A stretch of 64,000 nt of DNA from NCBI GenBank assembly GCA_036186865.1, contig AP025062.1:30618637-30682636 (forward strand), given 5' to 3'. Shown piece after piece: positions 55,779 to 64,000 of this stretch (position 1 is the first letter of the stretch; each line of letters opens with the position of its first letter). Position numbers and translations under genes: made by a program. The notes beneath the pieces are model-generated. The model was not told the DNA's origin, ran no database searches, and saw only the letters and a program-made list of their open reading frames with translations. The stretch is from Eustoma russellianum. Taxonomy: Eukaryota > Streptophyta > Magnoliopsida > Gentianales > Gentianaceae.

Positions 55779-57946
55779 TGTTGGACCTGTATAGCACCAC
55801 TAGAGGGGGGGGTGAATAGTGGGTTAGCGGAAATTACACTACAATTACCTTCAAAAACTTGTTTGAAGACCCCTTTGCCTCTTTAGCCTCAGATTCTGGA
55901 ATTTCCAGAAACAGTTCACTGTTTTGAGCGCTTTGGTTGAACCACTTATACACCTGTGCAAGCTCTCAAACTTACAAAGCCAAAGGAAGAAGCTTTTCAC
56001 CAACTTCTTCAAGAGACTTCACCAAAACAAACAGCAACTAGTTTGTTTCACCTTTGCACCTTTGCACCTTTTGCTCACCTCTAAGGAGTAAGCTTTATAC
56101 ACCAGCTTCTCCCTTACAATATGTCGTTTAAAAGGTGTTGAAATGACAAGAAATGAAGAACTATACAATCATAAAGCTTGCTGCAAATGTGTTCTTCAAT
56201 ATAGAAGAGTAGAAGAGAAGAATGGAGACAAAGAGCTGAATGTCTTGCTTGCTTTTCTTTTGTTTTTCGTTGGTGCACTTTTACTCTTCACCTTTGAAGC
56301 TATTTATAGCCAAGAGGACAGCCTAAAGGCTCCTCTAAGAGACGTTGGAGCTGGTTGAGAATGGAGAGATTTCAGCACTTTTCTAGCTATCCAAATGAAA
56401 CTTATCTTTTGTTGCTTTGAATTGGTCTTCAAACTGAACTTTTATCCTCCATCTTATCCCATTATAAACGTTGGAATGAGGTGGAAAATGACTTCATTTG
56501 AACGTTTAAAAGGCAGCTCCAATCAGCAATGTCCATGTGTAAATAACTTGCCATGTGTGCAGCTGAATTGGCATGTGTTTTGAACAAATTTGGCTCCTCA
56601 TTTTGAATGTCAAATAAACGTTGGAATGGCTAGAATCAAGGCATTGGAGAATAGTTCAAAGATAGATAGAAATCAGCCAAGCCTTTGAGTTTGAATTGGT
56701 CTCCAATATAGCCGTTGCATCTTTCTTGGTTGAGAGATTTTTGCTTCAACTTTGCTACATTGTAGGACTTGCTTTTTTGTCACTCATCATAATCTGAATT
56801 TTGACCATATAGCATACGAAATTTTGCTCCATTTTTGAGCCAAAATAGCCGTTGTAATATATGCAAGAATAGCCATTTGAAATCAGCACCAAAATAGGAT
56901 TTCTTTCAACTTGCTTTGACTTGTTCAAAATCTGAACGTTTGTATGCCAATATCCATGTGTATTTGTGAGCCAATATCCGTGTGCACACATATAATATAT
57001 AGTCATTTATGTCTTCAACATGTAGCATAGAATACCATATGAAGAATGCCAAGAATTCCAAGAAAACCATAGATGTGATAACCATAATATAAGAATTCCA
57101 TTTGAGATACCATGCTGCCCATTTCCATAAATATAGGGCACGTACCATATGTGACATAAACACATATAAACATCATATAAACAATATATAACACGTTAGA
57201 AGATCCATTGGCAAGTGAAGAGACCAGAATACCCCTTAGCACAAAAATAGGAATTTTGTCCTAGGATGAACCTAGACATGGTGCTGCTCCAGATTCATTT
57301 TTGCCATGATGTGACATGACTTATAAATGTGTCATATGATCATATAAATCCGTTGGAAGAAGACCAAATAAGAATGAGAAGTCCAAATGGTGAAATTACC
57401 AAAATAACCCTTATATAGGTCAATAAGCTTCACCACCGTGTCAAGTCAGTTTTTATCCGTGTCAAGCATGCTTTTCCTCAGCCAATTAGATTCTAAATTG
57501 AATAAGGATCATGTGGGCTTTTGAATCACTCAATTTGGAGTTCATTTGCCCAAGATATGAACCAAAACCTGCAATAGGATACTAAACCGAGCAATTTGCC
57601 TTATATTGTAAGTCATGTGACTTCAAGGCTTGGTTAGATCATATAATTAACATGTATTGACATATATATCATCTAAGATCAGTTTGAACATGTCTTGATT
57701 TAGACATGTGATTGAATTGGCCAAGTTCAATCTCATGATCTTAATCAAACTTGTTCAATCTTGATTCATTCAATCAATTTCACATTTAGCTCATAATTTC
57801 TAGCTCATAAATTCAATCTCATGCACACATATACTTTAAACGTTATACACACATACATGCTCACATATGCATTTTGCAATATATCACAACAATCTACATG
57901 CTCACATATGCATTTTGCAATCATTCAAACATGATATATCACAACA
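55779..57946 (-). repeat. C3 5' LTR (2168 bp)
   Basis: Same as the 3' LTR except for a G-run two bases shorter. The minus-strand TATA box is at 56300-56308. Followed by the CAAAA duplication. Confidence 0.92.
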
Positions 57947-58302
57947 CAAAAATGGCGTGTGATCCCATCTTCCTTATTCAAAAATGGCGTGTAGGACCTT
58001 GAGATGATAGCTGAATCCTTTTTGAAATGTAAGCCTCAAATTGGTTGAAACTTGAATTCAAATTATGGTTGAATTTGAATTCAAGTTTATCTTCAAGTTC
58101 AAATTCAAGTGAGATGTCATCCTCCAATTTAAAGTGGCCGCCCCCTTGTGATATGTTGGAGATGATGTTTGATTTCAATTTGATCAAGAGACTCTATCTT
58201 GGACACCTTTGAATTTGTCTTAGCGTAGACAAACATTCTCTTCAAACATTCTCTTCACTTATTCTCTTCAAACATTCTCTTCAAACATTCCATGTACCTA
58301 AT

Positions 58303-58575
58303 TTACCTACAAAACAAATACATAAAACTAAGATCACACGACACAAGATAAAATTTAAAGACAAAGAATGTAGACGTGCATGCCGATACATGCTCACGTT
58401 GAAGGTCAATGAAATGAACCCAAGGAGTCTTAGGTTCATCTTGAACATGCTTGTACAAGAAGGTGGCAACTTGATGACAAAGTTCCCTTGCCCTCCTTGT
58501 CATAGGACCTTTGACCTCTTGATGGGGCCCTTGATCCTCATCGGACCCTTGATCCTCATCAAGGAAGATATCCAA
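58303..58575 (-). pseudogene. Family G pol C-terminal tail, minus strand
   Basis: A 90-codon minus-strand frame contains KGPMTRRARELCHQ, matching the basic GP(M/I)TRxxA motif found near the C-terminus of many Ty3/gypsy polyproteins. A tail (HVQDEPKTPWVHFI) resembling the plus-strand tail that ends at 61835 follows. It ends about 180 bases before the LTR at 58119. Upstream pol sequence is missing, because the sequence becomes a plus-strand LTR near 58590. A 17-base repeat (CCTTGATCCTCATC-type) is present at 58528-58561. Confidence 0.65.
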
Positions 58576-58589
58576 GAGCCAAGTTCAAA

Positions 58590-59226
58590 GCAAGCTCAAA
58601 TTCAAACTCAACTTGAATTCAAATTCAACTAACTTTTGAAATCAATTTCAGGCCTCATCCCAATCATCAAATCAGCTTCTCCAAGACACCATTGTCTCCT
58701 CAAAAACGGCTGGACATAGTGGAGATAACATCTTGCAAGCATTTCAAGTTTTCGCTAGAATTATCTTAGTTTTAATTTTCAAGCAAAGTTCAAATTTAAA
58801 CATTTGTTAGATAGCTTTATTTGAATTATTTCTAGCCATTTCAAGCTGAAGGGGGACGTTTTTTAGGCCTATAAATAGACCCCTTTGGCTGATTGTAAAC
58901 ACACCTTTTGATGAATAAGAATCCTTGATATTTCTTTCACTTTGTGTGAGACTTTGTTTTCTTGGTTTTGCATTAAAAACCTAGGTTAAGATCCTTCAAA
59001 GTTGAGCATATTGAAGGTATTGCCATTGCTTAAAGGTGCCGTCCAGGAGGGCCGTTTTGGTTTGCCTGATCAACGACCATCTTGAAGTGTTGGTCTTGCT
59101 CATTCGTTTAATCCACACGTTTTTAATCACTAAGGAAGCAAGGGGAAGTCTTATTCCTTGTGCCTAACCCTTTGTGAAGGACGTTTGGAAGGTGGAATCG
59201 TTGGAGCCCACGAGTTGCACGCATCA
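58590..59226 (+). repeat. Family G LTR, plus strand, 5'-truncated (~640 bp)
   Basis: Matches the 3' two-thirds of the LTR ending at 44848, including the TATA box at 58870-58878 and the terminal GCATCA. The 5' part is lost at the junction with the inverted pol tail. The exact start is uncertain because of AATTTGAATTCAA-type repeats. Confidence 0.7.
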
Positions 59227-59229
59227 AAT

Positions 59230-59240
59230 TGGTATCAGAG
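59230..59240 (+). other. Family G primer-binding site, plus strand
   Basis: TGGTATCAGAG three bases after the LTR. The next base is A rather than C, so one position of the tRNA-Met match is lost. Confidence 0.85.
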
Positions 59241-60904
59241 AGAGGTTACTCTATTCCACCATCTATCATTTCCTTTTCGTTTGAGCCTAGTCATTTCTAT
59301 TTCAGTTGAGTCCTTCTTCTACCCCTCACTCTACACGCCATTGTCTTGCATCTCATACAAAACAAAAAAAACAAAAAAACAAAACGTCCACATTTGCTTT
59401 GAGTCACGTTGCTGCATTTTGCTTTTTCATCATTCAAGTGTCATTTCCTTTATTCCCTTTTCGCATCACAATCTGATTTTGAGTCGTTCAAACTTGAACA
59501 AATTAGGGTTCGTGGCATTTTAGGGTACATTCAGCCTTCTTTTAAATATTGCAACCATCAGCCTAAAAAGCTACCTCGGTTTCAAATCATCTTGTTGCTA
59601 CCGAAGCTTTTAGTTGGTGATGATTGTATGCATCTTATGATTCGCATTGTGATTGATTTCATGCTATAAATCTGGTAGTCCTACGTGTGCTTGTCTTCAC
59701 AACCTACTTGCAACACCAACCAAACCCTAAAACCAGCCCCACACCCCACGGCCCACCCCCACCCCAACCCAACTCTAAAACTCGCCAAGCTGATCCCAAA
59801 TAGCCCTATTTACACCCCAAACAAAAAGCCCCAAACCAATTTTACCAAATACAATCAGATTCTAAAGATCCCAATTCATTCAAATAAACCCTAACCCTAG
59901 AATTTGAATTTTGTTCAAATTATGTCCTAGACCAACCAATATCCAAATTGACCACACCAATCATCAATTACCAACCCAAATAGTCAATTTACAACACCCA
60001 TTCCGTTCCTACAACCCCATTCCGCAAAATCCCAAAACGTTCAAAAACACCCTAAATCAAAACCCTAACCCCAACCCCCATTCGGTCCTACCCCAATTTC
60101 CTTCACTTTCCAAGGTTATTTTTGTTGCAAGTCCAAGATACAAATTGCATTTTAAATACATTGCACTCTTCCGTCCAAAAATGCAAGTGCTAAGTGCAAA
60201 ACGCGTGAAATTCCAATTCTGCCCTTAGTCAAAAAAAAAATCTGAACCTTCCTCAATTGAAATAGCAAGGAAGAAAAAGAAAAACAAAAGAACAAGAGAA
60301 AAGAAAAAGGGCAAAACGTTTGTGCATTGCGTGGAAAATTTTTGGTACGACTTGCAAACCTTGGATACCAAATTACCCCACATTACCGTTCCCAATATAC
60401 CCTACTCCCCATCTCCTAATCTTCTTGAACCAATCACACATTTGGTTGCTCGATTGTTGCATGACTTGAACCATTTTGTGGATAATAAGTGCATAGAATC
60501 AAAATTAACTAAAGATTGCCCACGGCAACCCTTAGTTTATCTTTGGTTCAGCCTTATACATCAACTTTGGTTGGTTATTTTCTTTGAATCTTACTAGAAA
60601 GTTCAAGTTTGTTTTCGTTTCAATTGATTTTACCTTGATACTAATTGGTGCAACTTGAAAGCAAAAAGGAAGAAACAAGCGGAGAACATTGTGATTCGAA
60701 GAAGCCTTGGCAATACACTTCCTTATTGATCACTTTGAGACTTCTTAACTTCAGGTTATCCAAGAACCAAAGTGGTAAGAGAGTGAAAAGAATCGAAAAC
60801 AGAGTGTTCATAGCTTTTTTTACTAATCCCTTAATGTTTGTTTGTCTTTGTGTTAGTTTGCTTCTTTCTTTTTCCCTTTGTTTTTGTTCAAATCATTAGG
60901 TACA
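59241..60904 (+). other. Family G leader, plus strand, complete
   Basis: About 1.66 kb with a C-rich, CCCTAA-containing stretch at about 59700-60100 and an A-run near 60230. Three moderate ORFs occur, of which 60322-60597 (91 codons) also has a diverged counterpart at 45699-45974. No known domain is visible, so I do not call a gene. Confidence 0.7.
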
Positions 60905-61653
60905 ATGGCCAGCAGCAATCATTCCGCATCTAGCAAGTCTAAAGAAGCCGAAACTGTTGACAATACGCAACAACAAATGCTGGAGATGCTTAAGAAACTC
61001 ATGCATGACAATGAGGTAATTAAGCATCGCTTGGAAGATGTGGAGCAGAGCTACAAAACGAGTGATGGCCAAGGAACAAGCAGGGCCGTTCCCCTACCAC
61101 AACCAAGGCGCCATCCTCCAGAAGAAGCTGAGGATGACACCTTAGACCACCACACACCGAAGCAAGAAGGTTTGCTCCTCCTACACAAGCAAGAAGGTAC
61201 GCTCCAAGAAGGTACAATGATGATTACATTCCCTTTGAGCATGATGATTATGACTTTGATGACCACCCTCCCCGTGGTTACCAAAGACGTCAAAATCCCC
61301 TTTTCCCGCAAGATGACGATTATCTCAAAACCAAAATAAATATCCCCACGTTTTATGGTAAAAGTAATGCGGAGGAATATTTAGAATGGGAAACGAAAGT
61401 GGATTTGATCTTTTCTTGTACCAATTATAGTGAATTGCAAAAAGTGAGGTATGCTTCCATTGAATTTTCTGGTTATGCACTTAATTGGTGGACGAATTTG
61501 TGTCGAAATAGAACTAAGACGAGACAACCCTCAATTGCCACTTGGGAGGAAATGAAGTTTGAAATGCGACAACGTTTTATTCCAAACAATTATGAGAGTT
61601 CTATTTTCACGAGTTTGCATAACTTACGACAAGGTTCCAAAATGATGAGCTAC
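60905..61653 (+). pseudogene. Family G gag, frameshifted and truncated, plus strand
   Basis: Starts MASSNHSASSK in good context (ACAATGG). Around 61135, sequence differences from the copy at 20975 shift the frame, and the out-of-frame reading ends at 61339. The original frame resumes around the Gag core (DLIFSCTNYSELQKVRYAS, WW pair, TWEEMKFEMRQRF) and runs to about 61650, at NLRQGSK. There the sequence jumps by a large deletion directly to the pol tail. The rest of Gag, the CCHC knuckle, protease, RT, RNase H and most of integrase are missing. Confidence 0.82.
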
Positions 61654-61835
61654 AGCCTAACTTTGTGGATACAAACACTAATGATGACACCTCACTGCCC
61701 CGCACAGGTCCCATAACAAGGAGTATGGCTAAGAAGTTGTTACATTGTGTTGAATCATTTCTTTATAGGCATGAAGAGGATGAACCAAGCAAAGATGATG
61801 TCCATTGGGTTTATATGATACAAGCTTTGATCTAG
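61654..61835 (+). pseudogene. Family G pol C-terminal tail, plus strand
   Basis: In one frame this reads NDELQPNF... then TGPITRSMAKKLLH, the basic GPITRS motif near the end of Ty3/gypsy Pol, and ends VYMIQALI at the stop 61833-61835. It is fused to gag by an internal deletion and lies in a different frame from the Gag part. The tail at 58303-58575 is its relative. Confidence 0.7.
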
Positions 61836-61955
61836 TTGTATCAAAAACATGTTGTACATATCTTTAGTTGTTCTTTTTAATATTGTTGGTTGGTTAACCT
61901 TGTTTTAGGATAGTTTGTGTTGTATTATTGCCTTGCCTTTCAGGTACACGTACTT
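61836..61955 (+). other. Unassigned 3' sequence after family G pol tail
   Basis: A T-rich stretch of 120 bases between the pol stop and the start of family T LTR homology. It may be the start of the G 3' untranslated region, but I see no match to 21434-21611. Confidence 0.4.
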
Positions 61956-62811
61956 AGCTTGAAAATGCAATTAGAACCTGAATTTTTGTTCAAGCAAGGA
62001 GGTGACAAGCAAGTAGCTTACAAGCAAGGAGGTGACAAGCATTCATGTCAAATACAAGAATTGTTCTTCACGCAAAAATGGATGTATAAGCTGCTCAAAG
62101 CTTTAACCAATAGAAGTCTTGCAAATGTTCAAACCAATCAAAACAAAGTTGAAGAAAAGCAAGCAAGCTGCACAACAAATGATCCAATCAAACTCTTTGA
62201 AGAAGGACGGCTGGTTTATGGCTAATTGGTTTGAAAATTCAAAGCCTAACTTACAACCAATCAAAGGGAGTTCAAACCAAGCTGCTCAATGCATTATCCA
62301 ATCAAAACTTTGGCTGAAAACAAGCAAGGAAGAAACGGCAAGCAACCAGATTTCTTGGAACCAAAATTGTTCAAAAAGCAAGCATGTTATTCCTAGTCTT
62401 GTACTTTGTACTTTAAACTTTGTACCTTGTAATTTTCGTTTGTTATAAGTAGCATAGGAAGCTGAATGTACAAACAACACAATTTCAAAAACATTTCAAT
62501 CAAACTTTAAGGAATTCTCAACTTTTCTAGTTGAAGTTTAAACCACTAACGGTTTCTTTCAAGTTCATAGCCTAGAACTTGTTATGTATTTACTTCATTT
62601 TTGGTTTACAGAATCTTAGGGTCTCAATGAGGTTTTAGATGTGTTGGAATGCCAAAGAGGAAGAGGTGTTGGCATGAATTGAGCCAAGAACAAACGGTTA
62701 CAGTTCAAGGGGTGTCATTGGGATGTTCTTTGCCATAGCCGAGGTTCAAATCAGTTTGGAGTAGAAGACAAAGTCCTAGGAACGTTTTTCTAGCCTTCAT
62801 TTGGCTCATCA
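61956..62811 (+). repeat. Diverged family T LTR, 5'-truncated
   Basis: Homology to the array LTR begins at AGCTTGAA, so about the first 0.4 kb is missing. It retains CCAATCAAA repeats, a TATA-like TATAAGTAG at 62444-62452 and the terminal GGCTCATCA. It differs from the array copies by many substitutions and indels and is therefore much older or from another subfamily. Confidence 0.82.
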
Positions 62812-62813
62812 AT

Positions 62814-62825
62814 TGGTATCAGAGC
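62814..62825 (+). other. Primer-binding site of the diverged family T copy
   Basis: TGGTATCAGAGC two bases after the LTR. Confidence 0.88.
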
Positions 62826-63194
62826 TTTGGTTAGTCTTCTATTCATGTTTACATTGTTTAAACTTGCATATGAATGATGCTGCCCAAATCGTGTAGTGAA
62901 CTGTTTTTTTTATGTCCGTTTAGAGCCTGTTAGTTTAGGTAGTTAGTTTATGTTTTGAAGTGTTTATTAGATAGTTTACAATAGTTTGGTAACTTAGTTT
63001 TTAGTAGCAAAAACCGAAACACCACGAAAAGAACTTAGACTAGACTTAAGTGTGATAGAATCTGTTTGTGTAGTTTAGATTAAAAACCGTGTAACTTATT
63101 GTTCTTGTTCAATGTAGCTTAGATAATGTTCATTAGACCCTAATCTAGAAGTTTAAATGGTAGTTTAGATAAGTCCTTAAAACAGAAAACTTGA
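62826..63194 (+). other. Leader start of the diverged family T copy
   Basis: About 370 bases homologous to 493-860 of unit 1, with scattered differences. It is interrupted at 63195 by an LTR in the opposite orientation. No coding sequence. Confidence 0.75.
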
Positions 63195-64000
63195 TGATGA
63201 GCCAAATGAAGGCTAGAAAACGTTGCCAAGGACTTTGTCTCCTATTCCAAACTGATTTGAACACAAGCTATGTCAAAGAACATCTCCAAGATACCCCTTG
63301 AACTTTAACCATTGTTCTTGGCTCAATNNNNNNNNNNACTTTAACCATTGTTCTTGGCTCAATTTATGCCGACACCTCTCCCTCTTTGGCACTCCAACAC
63401 ATCTAAAACCTCAATGAGACCCTAATATGCTGTAAACCAAATGATGAAGCAAATACTAACAAGTTCTAGGCTAGGAACTTGCAAGAAAACCGTTGGTGGT
63501 TTCAAACCTCAACTAAGAAATAGTTGTGAACTCCTTGAAGGAAATCTGATTGAATTGTATTTGATAATGGTTGTTCTTTACATTCAGCTTCTTAAACTAC
63601 TTATAACCAACGAAAATAAACAAGGTACAAAGTTTAAAATACAAAGTACAAGTCTAGGAATAACATGCTTTCTTTTTGAACAAGTTGGAGCAACTTTCGG
63701 TTGAAAAGAAGCTGGTTGCTTCTCCTTCCTTCTTTGCTTGTCTTCACCCATAATTTTGATTGGTTTAAACATTGAGCAGCTTGCTTGGATCTTAGCCTTG
63801 ATTGGTTGTGAGTTGTAGCTTGAATTTTCAAAGAATTTCCCTTAGACAACCGTACATTCCCTTGCTTGAATTCAGCCAAAGTTTTGATTGGTTTATGGAG
63901 TGTGCAGCTTGCTTAAAACTTGGCTTTGATTGGTTCTTACTTTGGTGTTGAATATTCAAACAAAATAGCCATGAACCAGCCGCCCTTCTTGATGTTTTGT
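63195..64000 (-). repeat. Family T-type LTR, minus strand, continuing past the window
   Basis: Begins exactly at the LTR terminus (TGATGAGCC on the plus strand, complement of the LTR 3' end) and runs on as the reverse complement of the LTR, with minus-strand CCAAT motifs. An LTR end exactly at the junction suggests a nested minus-strand insertion into the copy to its left. The other end and its target duplication lie outside the window. Confidence 0.78.
63328..63337. other. Assembly gap (10 N) flanked by a 26-base duplicate
   Basis: The 26 bases at 63302-63327 recur exactly at 63338-63363, while homologous LTRs have a single copy. This again looks like unmerged overlapping contig ends. Confidence 0.9.

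Larger units (their letters stand above)
47779..57946 (-). mobile_element. Ty1/copia Sirevirus C3, complete, potentially autonomous
   Basis: The 10,168-base element lies on the minus strand, flanked by the duplication CAAAA (47774-47778 and 57947-57951) and inserted into a family G LTR. The LTRs are 2170 and 2168 bp and apparently differ only in a G-run. The PBS is a full match, gag and pol are both open, and five polypurine tracts are present. It is the only one of the three Sireviruses here without a visible coding lesion. Its LTRs are about 400 bp shorter than those of C1 because of an internal deletion, but its coding and 3' regions are closest to C1. Confidence 0.93.
47104..58119 (-). 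repeat. Family G LTR, minus strand, split by Sirevirus C3
   Basis: The LTR consists of 47104-47778 and 57952-58119, about 0.84 kb without C3. Its 3' end (TGATGC when read on the plus strand) adjoins a PBS, with the TATA box at 47453-47461. A family G pol tail lies upstream of its 5' end, so this LTR is both the 3' LTR of one internal region and the 5' LTR of the next, as in the family T array. The 5' boundary near 58119 is approximate. Confidence 0.75.

Overview
The window is plant nuclear DNA made almost entirely of LTR retrotransposons. I found no host protein gene, tRNA gene or rRNA gene that I could support. The plant assignment rests on Sirevirus-type Ty1/copia elements, plant-type Ty3/gypsy Gag, primer-binding sites matching the 3' end of initiator tRNA-Met (TGGTATCAGAGC), and TATAAATAG promoters in the LTRs. 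A dicot is my guess. The species cannot be read from the sequence.

Layout. (1) 1-19308: a head-to-tail array of four near-identical 4.70-4.71 kb units of one non-autonomous Ty3/gypsy-derived element ('family T'). Neighbouring units share a 1309 bp LTR (LTR-internal-LTR-internal...). Each internal region has a tRNA-Met PBS, a ~1.94 kb leader and one ORF. The ORF is intact (431 aa, Gag-like N-terminus, acidic middle, hydrophobic C-terminus) in units 3 and 4, and is broken in units 1 and 2 by different indels at one site. (2) 19315-21433: a minus-strand Gag-protease fragment of a second Ty3/gypsy family ('family G'). (3) 21434-45050: the 3' end, LTR, PBS and leader of a G copy on the plus strand. 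Two nested Ty1/copia Sireviruses split its LTR: C1 (22181-33021, TSD GTTTT) and C2 (33103-44574, TSD AACTT). (4) 45051-58580: a minus-strand G copy (gag start, leader, PBS, LTR, plus the pol tail of the copy upstream). Its LTR holds Sirevirus C3 (47779-57946, minus strand, TSD CAAAA). (5) 58590-61835: another plus-strand G copy with a 5'-truncated LTR, a broken gag, and a deletion running into the pol C-terminal tail. (6) 61956-64000: a diverged family T copy, truncated at its 5' LTR, with a minus-strand family T LTR starting exactly at its terminus at 63195.

Activity. The three Sireviruses have almost identical LTR pairs, so they are recent. C3 has open gag and pol frames and looks potentially autonomous. 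C1 has an open gag but a broken pol. C2 has a frameshifted gag but an open pol. In all three, pol lies in a different frame from gag and the frame opens only after a UAG. The first in-frame ATG of pol lies beyond the protease Asp-Ser-Gly, so pol probably needs a fusion to gag. A 92-base GT...AG segment would join gag and pol in frame if spliced out. Family T encodes no enzymes and would depend on a Ty3 partner. Family G is related through its Gag, but I cannot show that it is the partner.

Cautions. Both 10-base N gaps are flanked by an exact duplicate of 29 or 26 bases, which looks like unmerged contig overlap. Several strand switches within family G could be real inversions or assembly errors.
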